Shown: positions 15,328-23,643 of the stretch, piece by piece
Position numbering within the stretch: the first letter of the stretch is position 1
Layout: the number at the start of each line of letters is the position of its first letter
Virus record (IMG/VR): IMGVR_UViG_3300010230_000002
Coordinates: 1-29,490 of that record
DNA: 29,490 nt
Reading direction: 5' to 3' (one strand)
Source: a virus
The notes under the pieces: generated by a model
Databases searched by the model: none
What the model was told of the DNA's origin: nothing
Seen by the model: the letters and a program-made list of their open reading frames with translations, nothing else
Program-made: the position numbers and the translations under genes

Positions 15328-16380
15328 ATGAAGAAAATTGCCAAACTGCTTAAAGCAGACCTCAACGGTAGTAGCGACTTAGCAGCTATTGCTGCTATGT
15401 TGTCTAGCAAAGGTCGTGGAAACGATACGTTGCTTGCTCACATTACCCCTAGAGAAGCTCAAATTCTTAAAGCTGCTGGCGGTTCTGGCACAACCAACCC
15501 TGATACTGGTTTGCTAGAATTCTATGATGGCGAGACATATGACTATGGTCCTACACCGACTTCTGGTGAAGTGGCTGCACAACAATTTCCCGACTATGGT
15601 CCTGCATCAACAGATACAACGTCTGGATTGCCCTTTTCGACTGGTCCAGAACCTCTTACAGACACCCCTGTAGCTCCTACTTCAGCCGCTTATTCAGCTC
15701 CTTCTGCGACTCAATATGGCGCTAGTTATGGCTTTCAACCGACTGGTGGAGTTGGCGCACAAGCTCAAATGCCAACAGATTTTGGTCCTCCAACACCGCC
15801 TTCGTTAGGTCTTGGATATGGTGTGCGGGACACCGTAACTCCATCGGCAGCTTTAGAAACTTCTTCCCGCCCCCCAGAAAAATCACTTTTTGACAAACTG
15901 ACCACAGAGCAAATGGTTCGACTAGGGTTAACTGGTGGTCTAGGACTCTATGGCGCTACCCAAGCTAAGAAGGGCGCACAGCAAGCGCAACAAGCAGCCG
16001 GAGAGCAAAAAGCTATTGGCGCACCTTACCAAACTAAAGGTCAAGAGTTACAACGCGCAGCACAGGCTGGCGAGTTAACTCCAACAGGACAACAGTCATT
16101 ACAAGCCCTGCAAGCCCGTCTAGCACAGGGCGCAGAGTCTCGCGGTGGCGTAGGTGCAGCTCAAGTGGCTGCACAGACTGAAGCCTACCGCCAACAGTTA
16201 CTGTCTCAGCAGTACAACCTCGGATTACAAGTTAGTAATATAGGTGACCAGATTGCTTTGGGTGCTATTAGAACTGGCTTGCAAGCAGACCAAGCATTGA
16301 ACCAAGCAAGTACAAACTTCTATACTAACTTGGCTGCAATTGGCGCTGGCATACCAATAGCTCAGACGAGGACTGCGTAA
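15328..16380 (+). CDS. Internal virion-type protein 2, Gln/Ala-rich
   Basis: The product is 350 residues with SD GGAGAG before the ATG. The order is a compact N-terminal helix region (about 1-50), a low-complexity Pro/Tyr/Gly/Thr middle (DYGPTPTSG, DYGPASTDT, YGASYGFQPTGG) to about 180, then a Gln/Ala-rich helical C-terminus (GAQQAQQAAGEQKAIGA; QSLQALQARLAQGAESRGG). The end (ALNQASTNFYTNLAAIGAGIP) is mildly hydrophobic. It fits a proximal ejection protein or internal core component. Its stop overlaps the next start. Confidence 0.55.
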   Translation: MKKIAKLLKADLNGSSDLAAIAAMLSSKGRGNDTLLAHITPREAQILKAAGGSGTTNPDTGLLEFYDGETYDYGPTPTSGEVAAQQFPDYGPASTDTTSGLPFSTGPEPLTDTPVAPTSAAYSAPSATQYGASYGFQPTGGVGAQAQMPTDFGPPTPPSLGLGYGVRDTVTPSAALETSSRPPEKSLFDKLTTEQMVRLGLTGGLGLYGATQAKKGAQQAQQAAGEQKAIGAPYQTKGQELQRAAQAGELTPTGQQSLQALQARLAQGAESRGGVGAAQVAAQTEAYRQQLLSQQYNLGLQVSNIGDQIALGAIRTGLQADQALNQASTNFYTNLAAIGAGIPIAQTRTA

Positions 16381-17909
16381 TGGCTGAACAAACACCTGAC
16401 ATTGTTCCTGAGTTGGCTGAACTAAGAAAGCCTTATGTTTTGCCTATGCCAGACCCTTTTAGAACCCAAACAAGCGCTGCGGTTACGGGGGACACTATGC
16501 CAAAAATTGATAAAAAGGCATTAGGACAAACGGGTACTCGTGGAGAAATGACAAACATTCGGCAACAACAAGCAGATTTGTTGCAACAGGAAGCCGAGTC
16601 TAAAAGATATATTGGTGAGCAAGAGCAGCAAATTGCTGAGTACAAAGCTAAAGGTCAAGCAGACATAGCAAGGCAAGAAAGCGAACAAGCTAGACAAATT
16701 TCTCAATCTGTAGAAACTTTTAGAGAAAAAAATCCTGCTCCAGAGCTTGCGCCAACAAAAGACAACATTCAATCTTTGTCCACTTTGTTTGGCTTGATTG
16801 GTGTTATTGGCATGGCTATGGGCGGTGCTGGAAAGATGTCTGCAACCGCGTCATTAAACGCTATGGGCGGCATGATGAAAGGTTGGCAGCAAGGTCGTGC
16901 TGACTTGTGGAAACGAGAGGTGCAAGAGTTTGACAAGAATATGCTTACTTGGAAATCCAAGTTAGACGATGCAATGAAGAAAGCTGAAGCAGCATACAAA
17001 GTCTTGCCTTACAACAGAGCAGAGGCAGAATCAAGACTTAATGAAGTAATTACTACTTTGGGTAGCGCCGTATTAAAAGAGAAAAACAGATTACAAGGCT
17101 TTGAGCCAACTTACAAGATGCTTGAGAACTTGCATAAAGATTCTGAGTTTGTAATGAAAGAGTCTGGTGCTGAGCGCAGACATAAAGAAACTATTGCTTC
17201 ACAAAAAGACCTTGAAACAATGCGCGAGAAAGCGGCTTCTGAAAGAGCCGAGGACGCTGCTAGACAAAAACTAATGGAAGATGTTAGAAAGCGTCAGCTT
17301 GGACCAATAGAGAAAAAAGGGGCAGAAGCAAAGGCTTTGAAACCTCCAGCAAAAATCATAGAAGGCTATATTGCAAATACGCAGCTCAAGACGGACGTAG
17401 AAGATATTGCTAAAGACTTAAAAAATCCCAAACTGCAAGAACAAATTAAAAAGTACAGAGCAGAAGCATTTTTGACAGAAGAAGGAAAGATATTGAACCA
17501 GATAATTTCTGGTGATATTCCTACTGAGCTACGTCAGTTCTTGACAAAAATTCGTGATGTGCGTAATAACTACTACCTCAACATTTCTGGTAAAGCTGTT
17601 ACTGGTGGCGAGGCATTGCGTAACTATGGTGTTGTTCCTCAACCCGGTGATTCCGCAGAAGTAATGATGGACAAACTAAAAGGTATGTCTAAGCGTATTG
17701 GTGACCAAGTTTCTGGTATGCAGCAGTTGTTTAAGTTGCCAGACATTCAGCTTGCTCCGGGTGCGCCAACATCTTTGAGAGCAAATGAAGATTACTCATT
17801 GCGTGGCGCAGGAACATTAGAGTACAGCTCTGTTGAAGAAGTTAACGCAGCAAAGTTACCTAGCGGAACAAGAGTCATGATTAATGGCAGATTGGCAGAG
17901 GTGGAGTAA
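16380..17909 (+). CDS. Internal virion-type protein 3, long coiled coil
   Basis: The product is 509 residues. A long charged coiled coil at about 55-115 (IRQQQADLLQQEAESKRYIGEQ; QADIARQESEQARQISQSVE) is followed by a short hydrophobic Gly-rich segment at about 135-165 (LFGLIGVIGMAMGGAGKMSA) that could enter a membrane. More charged helices run to about 400. The C-terminus is more compact (EVNAAKLPSGTRVMINGRLAEVE). It lies between other ejection-type genes and shares their composition. Confidence 0.6.
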   Translation: MAEQTPDIVPELAELRKPYVLPMPDPFRTQTSAAVTGDTMPKIDKKALGQTGTRGEMTNIRQQQADLLQQEAESKRYIGEQEQQIAEYKAKGQADIARQESEQARQISQSVETFREKNPAPELAPTKDNIQSLSTLFGLIGVIGMAMGGAGKMSATASLNAMGGMMKGWQQGRADLWKREVQEFDKNMLTWKSKLDDAMKKAEAAYKVLPYNRAEAESRLNEVITTLGSAVLKEKNRLQGFEPTYKMLENLHKDSEFVMKESGAERRHKETIASQKDLETMREKAASERAEDAARQKLMEDVRKRQLGPIEKKGAEAKALKPPAKIIEGYIANTQLKTDVEDIAKDLKNPKLQEQIKKYRAEAFLTEEGKILNQIISGDIPTELRQFLTKIRDVRNNYYLNISGKAVTGGEALRNYGVVPQPGDSAEVMMDKLKGMSKRIGDQVSGMQQLFKLPDIQLAPGAPTSLRANEDYSLRGAGTLEYSSVEEVNAAKLPSGTRVMINGRLAEVE

Positions 17910-17911
17910 TC

Positions 17912-20392
17912 ATGGGCGTTAAATTTATAGACGAACAACAGCCTCAAACCAAGGGTGTAAAGTTTCTTGATGAAACCAAAGAAGCTCCACAGCCAACATT
18001 TTTGGAAAGAGCCAAGAAGGTTGGTGAAGAATCTCTGACGGGAGGTATATTTGGCGCTGCTGCTCCAGAAATGATGCAAGCAACGGGTCAAGGAATCAAA
18101 AGAATTGGTCAAGCTGCTGGTCCTTATGGACGTATACCCACCGCAGTAGGAAGCGCCATAGAAGCGGGTGGGACAGCCATGAAAGGCGCAAGACCCGCTA
18201 GTTTCTTTACTGGAACTATTGCTGGCGCTGGTGGTGAGACTGCTGGTCAAATATATGAATCTAAATATGGTCCGGGTCTTGGGGCAGAAACGGTGCGTTT
18301 GTTAGGCGCTACCCTTACCCCCGTGCCTCTTGAGTTTTTAGGAACACAAACAGGAAAATTAATAGGCACTTTGGCTGGCAAGTTTGTGCCGGGTATGACT
18401 ACGGCTAAGACTGTTGGTCAATTGCTGCAAGAACAAAACATCAAGCCTCAAAGTATTACGGCAGAACAAAGAGCGTTCATTGAAAAGAAAATACTTGAAA
18501 TTCGTGGCGGTAAAAGCTCTGTTGATGCGGAAAAAGAAATAGCGGATATGCTGAAGGCTGGCGCTGGCAAAATAACTCAGCAAGCCGCCATGACTGCTGA
18601 CCAGCTTGAAGCATCAGCAAGAAGTCAATCTCAATCAATTTTGTCTGAGGCGCAGCAAACAGCGCAAAGAATTCGTGATAGCGCACGGGCGTTGAGTCCT
18701 GCTCAGAGACAGATTTCTGAAGCAGATGCCCAGTCTGTTTTGCAAAAAGGTCAACAAGAGGCTGCTCGGATAGAAAAACAGTTTCGTGACCAAATTGCTG
18801 AGATGAGAAGCAAAGCGGGTAGATTGACTACTAGAGCAGCAGAAGGTACTCAAGAAGCTCAAAAGTCTTTAGCGGCTATTGGCACACCTCAAACTCCTAC
18901 TGAAACAGGGCGCTCCATAAGAGATGCCGCTACGCCTATTTTTGAAAATCTTAAAAAGGTTCGCTCTGACAATGCTGAAAAGTTTAAGGGTGAAGCGTTT
19001 GGCGAGGCTTTAAATAAAGAGAAGGCTGGTCAAAGAGTTTCTGATACGCAAGCATTTAAAGACGCTCTTACAGCTATAGCAAACGCTATTAAAAATCCTG
19101 AAACAAAACTAAGAAATGTCTCTATTAACGAGGTTGAATCTCAACTGTTAAAGGTGAAAAGAGCGCTTGACCCAACAAAAGAAGTTGAAGGCGCTGTGGT
19201 TGGTGAACCAGTTAGTTTTCAGGGCTTAGAGAACCTAAGAAGATTTTTGCGTGATAGAGCCTATGGTTTACCCGCAGAAGGGTTTGACGCTATTGGACAG
19301 AAACAAGCTGGTGAACTTGCTGATGCAGTAGAGGCAATACAAAAACAATTTTCTCCAAAGATAAAAAAATTCCTTGAGCAGTACAAAGCTGACTCTGAAC
19401 CGCTAAACAGATTTAAAACAAAGCTAGGCGAAGCTCTTGTTGGCAAGGAAGAGTTTGATATGACTCGCTTTGCTACCGACCCCGCAGAGCTAGCAAACAA
19501 AGTTTTTAAATCAGAGACAAGCGTAAAAGACTTGATGCAGTTGCTTGGCAAAGACGCTAGAAGCGCAGAGCAATTTGCTAGGGGCGTTGTTGCAAACAAG
19601 TTGCAAGATGCCTCTAGTAAAGACATACAAAAGTTTGTCACCAGTAATGCTGATTGGTTAAATCAGTTTCCTCAATTAAGACAACAGCTAGAGTTAGCAG
19701 CTACAACGATGGGTCGCGCAGAGGGCTTTGGCGGGGCAAGAACTACTCTTGCTGACACGCTTAGAACCGGCGCTACAAAACTTGCGGATGTCATCCCCTC
19801 TAAGACTGGTGCTGTGTTATCAAAAGCAGAGCAAGAGGCGCAGAAAGCGGCTGAACAACGCATCAAGAGCGCTGCAAAAGGTTTGAAGGGCGAGAAGAAG
19901 TTGGCTGCCGGAGTTGTCAAGGAAGCAGAAACCAAGGCTGCTGACGTTACCAAAGCGGCTGGCGCTGAAGCTGGAAAGATTCGCGCAGATGCTCAAGCCC
20001 GTGCAGACACAATTCTCAAGGGTACAACTGATGCTGACATAGCCCGACAGATTATTGTTGGTACAGACGATGCCGCATGGAAAGAAATGTCACAGATTAT
20101 TTTGTCTACGCCCGGTGGCAAAGAAAAGTTATCTGACGCTGTTCATCAAATTCTTGCCAAGAAAGCTCAAAGCAGCTTAAAAGGCGCTATGAATGAGTGG
20201 GAATATATAGGTCAACGATTGATTGATAACAATTTAATGTCTGCTGAAAAGGTGGCTCAGACTGCTGCCAAGATGCAAGAGATATTTGTTGCCCCTGTTG
20301 ACTTGCGTCAAAAGTCAACTATGGTTCAACGATTGATGAGAAATGCAATTGTTGGATACGCTGCTCCGGCAGCAGTAAGGGTGTTGGACTAA
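17912..20392 (+). CDS. Large internal virion/ejection protein
   Basis: At 826 residues it is the largest protein here. It begins with a duplicated motif, GVKFIDE and GVKFLDE, 13 residues apart. Gly/Ala-rich, weakly hydrophobic segments follow at about 40-160 (GGIFGAAAPEMM; FFTGTIAGAGGETAGQIYE). The next part is coiled coil, about 190-320 (ILSEAQQTAQRIRDSARALS), then a helical domain with ENLRRFLRDRAYG. A second Ala/Lys coiled coil lies near 630-700 and ends in GTDDAAWKEM. Length, place after fibres and composition match the large ejection proteins of podoviruses. I see no lytic transglycosylase motif. Confidence 0.65.
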   Translation: MGVKFIDEQQPQTKGVKFLDETKEAPQPTFLERAKKVGEESLTGGIFGAAAPEMMQATGQGIKRIGQAAGPYGRIPTAVGSAIEAGGTAMKGARPASFFTGTIAGAGGETAGQIYESKYGPGLGAETVRLLGATLTPVPLEFLGTQTGKLIGTLAGKFVPGMTTAKTVGQLLQEQNIKPQSITAEQRAFIEKKILEIRGGKSSVDAEKEIADMLKAGAGKITQQAAMTADQLEASARSQSQSILSEAQQTAQRIRDSARALSPAQRQISEADAQSVLQKGQQEAARIEKQFRDQIAEMRSKAGRLTTRAAEGTQEAQKSLAAIGTPQTPTETGRSIRDAATPIFENLKKVRSDNAEKFKGEAFGEALNKEKAGQRVSDTQAFKDALTAIANAIKNPETKLRNVSINEVESQLLKVKRALDPTKEVEGAVVGEPVSFQGLENLRRFLRDRAYGLPAEGFDAIGQKQAGELADAVEAIQKQFSPKIKKFLEQYKADSEPLNRFKTKLGEALVGKEEFDMTRFATDPAELANKVFKSETSVKDLMQLLGKDARSAEQFARGVVANKLQDASSKDIQKFVTSNADWLNQFPQLRQQLELAATTMGRAEGFGGARTTLADTLRTGATKLADVIPSKTGAVLSKAEQEAQKAAEQRIKSAAKGLKGEKKLAAGVVKEAETKAADVTKAAGAEAGKIRADAQARADTILKGTTDADIARQIIVGTDDAAWKEMSQIILSTPGGKEKLSDAVHQILAKKAQSSLKGAMNEWEYIGQRLIDNNLMSAEKVAQTAAKMQEIFVAPVDLRQKSTMVQRLMRNAIVGYAAPAAVRVLD

Positions 20393-20598
20393 TGGCTAAG
20401 AAGCAAAAGGGTATCAACCCTGACCTAGAACAAGCCATCTCCGATATGCTCAAGGCGGTCATGGTTGACCCAACTGCAAGCATTACAGACAAGACCAAGG
20501 TGATTGACCGCGCCCTAAAACTTGAGGCTATCAAGCTCAAGATGTCGGATGATGAGTGGGGTGCTGGCTTTGCTAATGTTGATGAAGAAGACGAATAG
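20392..20598 (+). CDS. Small acidic-tailed phage protein (68 aa)
   Basis: The product is 68 residues and its ATG overlaps the previous stop (TAATG). The sequence starts with a basic MAKKQKG, contains the helical TDKTKVIDRALKLEAIKLKM and ends with an acidic DEWGAGFANVDEEDE. Similar short proteins accompany structural genes of aquatic phages. The function is unknown; a small adaptor or terminase-type role is possible but nothing decides it. Confidence 0.6.
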   Translation: MAKKQKGINPDLEQAISDMLKAVMVDPTASITDKTKVIDRALKLEAIKLKMSDDEWGAGFANVDEEDE

Positions 20599-20635
20599 GG
20601 TTAGACTATGGTTTTCATCAATAAAGGGGATAAGT

Positions 20636-20857
20636 ATGGACGGGATTGCTTTGGTCAGATTAGCTTTAGGCGTTATCACAGACCGGCTCATCACGATTTT
20701 GGTTCTAATTTCGACCAGCATCATGTGTGGGTGGACAATGTGGAATCCGACATGGGAGCGTGTGACCACACTTGCGATATTCGTGATTTTCAGTTACCTT
20801 TTAGTAAGAGTCAAAGAAAGGACTTCAAATGAGCAAGAGCAGACCACAACAACGTGA
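20636..20857 (+). CDS. Two-TM small membrane protein (73 aa)
   Basis: I chose ATG 20636 because AAGGGGATAAGT provides an SD. The 73-residue product starts MDGIALVRLALGVITDR and has two hydrophobic segments (about 16-32, ITDRLITILVLISTSIM, and about 42-57, VTTLAIFVIFSYLLV), then a polar Gln/Glu/Thr tail. Size and topology suit a holin-like or other small phage membrane protein. A true 3-TM holin lies further downstream, so this could be a helper or antiholin. A different frame from 20608 overlaps it and lacks such features. Confidence 0.6.
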   Translation: MDGIALVRLALGVITDRLITILVLISTSIMCGWTMWNPTWERVTTLAIFVIFSYLLVRVKERTSNEQEQTTTT

Positions 20858-21065
20858 TAGCAGCTTTAACCAACAAGTTGCTAAATCAATTCGTCCACAG
20901 TTACCCCGCGACGGTAGCGCAGGACTACAGCGCTGGCAGCCCGGTGAATTGCCTACTGGTGGCTATCGTTCAGTCATTGATATGTCTGGCAACAAGTTTC
21001 CCACTACTGGTCCTTTGAACACCAAGACTTCATCGACTTCTGGTGGTGGCAAGAAGGTGTACTAA
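20829..21065 (+). CDS. Short disordered phage protein (78 aa)
   Basis: The product is 78 residues, overlapping the end of the membrane protein by 29 bases and the next start by one (TAATG). It is rich in Ser, Gln, Pro, Gly and Arg (QQVAKSIRPQLPRDGSAG; GYRSVIDMSGNKFPTTGPLNTK) and ends GGGKKVY. The ending recalls the 61-residue gene at 5396. No domain is recognised. It is probably a small virion-associated protein. Confidence 0.55.
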   Translation: MSKSRPQQRDSSFNQQVAKSIRPQLPRDGSAGLQRWQPGELPTGGYRSVIDMSGNKFPTTGPLNTKTSSTSGGGKKVY

Positions 21066-21403
21066 TGGCTAACAACATTCCCTTTCAGCCTATGGGCAAA
21101 ACAACTGTGCTCACCGCTACGACAACAACAAGCACGGTCACTGTTACCGCAGATAGTCCTGTCAATCAATACATGATTGTGAACACGGGAAATAATGATG
21201 TGTTTGTCCACACAAGCTCTAACAGTGCTATCACGGTAACTAGACCGACTGCCGGCAATCCTCAGTACGGCTTCTGTGTTGCTGCAAACAGTTACAAAAT
21301 CATAACTAATTCGCAATCGTCAGCGAACGTCAGCATTTATGTAGCTGGTGTAGCAAACACAGGTACGGCGCTGGTTTACATTACCCCCGGTGAGGGCTTG
21401 TAA
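21065..21403 (+). CDS. Small beta protein, paralogue of the one at 12268
   Basis: The product is 112 residues, beta-rich with almost no charge (TTTTSTVTVTADSP; NVSIYVAGVANTGTA). The block NQYMIVNTGNNDVFVHTSSN and the end VYITPGEGL match NQYRIINSGSVVVFLGYGSS and IYITPGDGM of the product at 12268-12597. This indicates an ancient duplication, with the copies about 8.5 kb apart. Like its paralogue it is probably exposed on the virion. It precedes the lysis cassette. Confidence 0.6.
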   Translation: MANNIPFQPMGKTTVLTATTTTSTVTVTADSPVNQYMIVNTGNNDVFVHTSSNSAITVTRPTAGNPQYGFCVAANSYKIITNSQSSANVSIYVAGVANTGTALVYITPGEGL

Positions 21404-21429
21404 GGTAAGTCATTGACCCGTTCTCTCTC

Positions 21430-22119
21430 TTGTTGGCAGCACAGACGGCTTATGGTTTTATCAAAAGCGGTTGCGAGATGCTTCACCAAGGGAGAATGGA
21501 GCTTGAGGGCGCAAAGAAGACCGTTGAGGGTGTCCTCGATGATGTCAAAGCAATCAAGGGTATTTGGCAATGGTTCGTTGGTTTATTTGTCTCTAAGCCA
21601 AAAGCAGAGTTACCAAAGCCAGTCACCAAGGCAAAAGTCGCTGCCAAGCAGAAGTCTTATGAAGAGCTGGAACTCAAGCTCATTAGCGACATTGGGACAA
21701 ACCTCGGTGTCCTCTTTGACACGCAACAACAGATTACAAACTTCTATCGTGAACTAGAAGAGGAGTCCAAGACTAAATTCAATCCAGAGCAAAACACATC
21801 AAAGAAAGCCATTGAGAGAGCTTTGATTGAGTTGCAGATGGAAAAGTTGATGGAACAGACTAGGGAAGCGATGGTATATGCCCCGCCTGAGCTGAAGGAT
21901 TTGTACAGCAGATTCTTGAAGATGCACGATAAGATTGAGAGAGAACAGGAGTGGGCTAGGTCAGAGATGATTCGTAGGGCTAGGTTGGCAAGGTGGAAGA
22001 AGGAACAGGATGAAATCCAGTTTGTTGAATTTACGAGTGGGGTAATTGCCGTGATGTTCATATCTTTACTTTTTGGGTGGCTAATGTGGCAACTGCGCGT
22101 CTTGTCGGATGGATTTTGA
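21430..22119 (+). CDS. Tail-anchored coiled-coil membrane protein; start uncertain
   Basis: The product is up to 229 residues. Features in order are an N-terminal helix (QTAYGFIKSGCEML), a possible amphipathic patch (IKGIWQWFVGLFVSKP, about 43-58) and long charged helices (LEEESKTKFNPEQ; KMHDKIEREQEWARSEMIRRARLARWKKEQ). A C-terminal TM segment follows (SGVIAVMFISLLFGWLMW, about 204-221). TTG at 21430 is used here, but no SD supports it; ATT 21412, with AAGG just upstream, or ATG 21478 are alternatives. It opens a run of lysis-region membrane genes. The role is unknown. Confidence 0.55.
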   Translation: MLAAQTAYGFIKSGCEMLHQGRMELEGAKKTVEGVLDDVKAIKGIWQWFVGLFVSKPKAELPKPVTKAKVAAKQKSYEELELKLISDIGTNLGVLFDTQQQITNFYRELEEESKTKFNPEQNTSKKAIERALIELQMEKLMEQTREAMVYAPPELKDLYSRFLKMHDKIEREQEWARSEMIRRARLARWKKEQDEIQFVEFTSGVIAVMFISLLFGWLMWQLRVLSDGF

Positions 22120-22253
22120 GTGCGCTGTCTTTGTGCATCATTGTTGCGACAACTTCAATTGCCTACATAGAAACGCTATACATGAAGGCGCAGCTCAAAC
22201 GAGAGATTAAGGAACTTCGTAAACTTAAACAGGAACTAAAGGAAAACAAATGA
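22086..22253 (+). CDS. Membrane-anchored coiled-coil micro-gene, spanin-like
   Basis: A GTG-started frame of 55 residues overlaps the end of the previous gene by 34 bases and the holin start by four. GGGTGG lies upstream as SD; GTG 22077 would add three residues. The product has one N-terminal TM segment (LVGWILSALSLCIIVATTSI, about 6-25) and a charged coiled-coil tail (LKREIKELRKLKQELKENK). That is the topology of an inner-membrane spanin, and it lies directly before holin and endolysin. Spanin identity is inferred from topology and position. Confidence 0.55.
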   Translation: MATARLVGWILSALSLCIIVATTSIAYIETLYMKAQLKREIKELRKLKQELKENK

Positions 22254-22648
22254 TTCCAATAGGCGCACTTTTAGACATTGGTGGGAAGATACTAGATAAG
22301 GTATTTCCTGACCCTGCTCAAGCTGAGCAAGCCAAGCTCAAGCTGTTAGAGATGCAGCAAAACGGTGAGTTAGCAAAACTCAATGCCGACGTTGCCGAGT
22401 CCCATGAGTTGACAGAAAGACTCAAAGCAGACATGGGTTCTGACTCTTGGTTGTCCAAGAACATTCGTCCAATGACCCTAGTGTTTATCCTAATCACGTA
22501 CACAACCTTTGCAATGATGTCTGCATGGGATATTGAGGTAAACAACAACTATGTAGAGTTGCTTGGTCAATGGGGAATGTTGATTATGTCTTTCTACTTT
22601 GGTGGTAGAACGCTAGAGAAAATCATGGACATGAGAGCTAAGAAATGA
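22250..22648 (+). CDS. Holin, 3-TM GTA-release family type
   Basis: The product is 132 residues. It begins IPIGALLDIGGKILDKVFPDPAQAEQAKLKLLEMQQNGEL, continues with DSWLSKNIRPMTLVFILITYTTFAMM and ends in MSFYFGGRTLEKI. This order (N-terminal GGKILD...PDPA helix, RP before the main TM, final GRT) matches the 'holin of 3TMs, for gene-transfer release' family. Hydrophobic segments lie at about 74-93 and 102-118, plus a weak N-terminal one. It forms the inner-membrane hole that lets the endolysin out. It overlaps both neighbours by four bases (ATGA). Confidence 0.8.
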   Translation: MIPIGALLDIGGKILDKVFPDPAQAEQAKLKLLEMQQNGELAKLNADVAESHELTERLKADMGSDSWLSKNIRPMTLVFILITYTTFAMMSAWDIEVNNNYVELLGQWGMLIMSFYFGGRTLEKIMDMRAKK

Positions 22649-23097
22649 ATTTAAGCGAACACTTCAGCCTTGACGAAGCAACGTATAGCGAGACAGCTAT
22701 TCGGATGCACATTAGTAATCAGCCAAATGAACAGCAGTTAGCCAACATGAAGTCTGCTGCTCAACAACTGGAGGCAGTTAGAAATGTTACTGGAGCATTA
22801 CGTGTCAATTCTTGGTTGCGTCTCCCTGATGTTAATGTCGCTGTGGGTGGAAGCAAGGTATCAAGCCACATGGATGGTTGGGCTATTGATTGTTCTAGCA
22901 ATAGTCATACTCCTTTCGAGTTATGCAAACTAGTCAAAGAGGCTAGCATCAAGTTTGACCAAATGATTCACGAGTATGGGCGTTGGATGCACATCTCCTT
23001 TGCGCCTGAGATGCGCCAGCAAGAGTTGACAATCTACAAGCCTGAAGGAAAATACAAGATGGGGATACTGACAGAGGAGCAATATCATGGCAGCTAA
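22645..23097 (+). CDS. Endolysin, peptidase M15 type
   Basis: The product is 150 residues. NLSEHFSLDEATYSETA is the usual start of M15 (VanY/DacA-like) phage endolysins. The zinc ligands are visible as H75 (VSSHMDGWA), D82 (AIDC) and H116 (WMHISF), with E110 in MIHEYGRW as the likely catalytic base. It would cut peptide cross-bridges of peptidoglycan after holin triggering. There is no signal peptide, consistent with holin-dependent release. The ATG overlaps the holin stop. Confidence 0.85.
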   Translation: MNLSEHFSLDEATYSETAIRMHISNQPNEQQLANMKSAAQQLEAVRNVTGALRVNSWLRLPDVNVAVGGSKVSSHMDGWAIDCSSNSHTPFELCKLVKEASIKFDQMIHEYGRWMHISFAPEMRQQELTIYKPEGKYKMGILTEEQYHGS

Positions 23098-23236
23098 AAA
23101 AGGTCTGTACTACAACATCAACAAGCGTAGGAAAGCGGGACTCCCTGCTAAGAAGCCCGGTCAAAAGGGTTACCCTACTGCTGAAGCATTTAAGCGCTCT
23201 GCAAAGACCGCTAAAAAACGTAAGGCGAAAAGATAA
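23087..23236 (+). CDS. Short basic phage protein (49 aa)
   Basis: The ATG lies 11 bases inside the endolysin gene and the frame ends with TAATG into the next gene. The 49-residue product starts MAAKKGLYYNINKRRKAG, has LPAKKPGQKGYPTAEAFKRSA and ends TAKKRKAKR. GAGGAG upstream serves as SD. Small Lys/Arg-rich proteins with NIxxKRKAG and PTAxAFK are frequent in aquatic phages, with no known function; nucleic-acid binding is plausible from charge. Confidence 0.65.
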   Translation: MAAKKGLYYNINKRRKAGLPAKKPGQKGYPTAEAFKRSAKTAKKRKAKR

Positions 23237-23643
23237 TGGCTGAAAAAGAAACTCTTGACCCACACGGATTTCCAATTGAAATGGACAGACCCGTGGTCTT
23301 TGAAGAAGGCAAGTTAGACCCTCATACCGAGCTGTCTATTACCGTGCCAGCCCAAGAATTAGGGTTACAGGGTGAAGGCTTCTATAACGTGCCAAGCATC
23401 TACGATGGCGTCATCTATGACCCTGACAAACAATTTGATGTCATACGGGAAAGAGTACAGAAACAAGCTCAGACTGGGTTTAAATACCCTAACTTTCCAA
23501 CTGTGGAAGAAGCCGTGACTGCCGCCAAAGCTCGAAGCGAATACTTCAACCAAGCTAAAGAACAAATGCTTAGAGACGCTGTTGAGAAGCAACGTCAACA
23601 ACTAATTCTTAGAATAATGCAAAGCAGGGAAGGTGTGCTATGA
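23236..23643 (+). CDS. Hypothetical protein (135 aa) with phage FYNVPSIYDG domain
   Basis: The product is 135 residues. The core GFYNVPSIYDGVIYDPDKQFDVI and FPTVEEAVTAAKARSEYFN resembles a small domain (aromatic-N(I/V)PS-G, then EEA...A..RS..) found in many phage virion or host-takeover proteins. The C-terminus is a charged helix (EKQRQQLILRIMQ). It overlaps both neighbours by one to four bases, so it is translated with the basic proteins around it. The function is unknown. Confidence 0.6.
   Translation: MAEKETLDPHGFPIEMDRPVVFEEGKLDPHTELSITVPAQELGLQGEGFYNVPSIYDGVIYDPDKQFDVIRERVQKQAQTGFKYPNFPTVEEAVTAAKARSEYFNQAKEQMLRDAVEKQRQQLILRIMQSREGVL

Noticed and set aside
20608-20832. 74-codon frame, His-rich, overlapping the two-TM protein in another frame
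   Set aside because: It starts upstream of the SD used by ATG 20636, has no SD of its own, and the competing frame has two good TM segments and coupling to the next gene.
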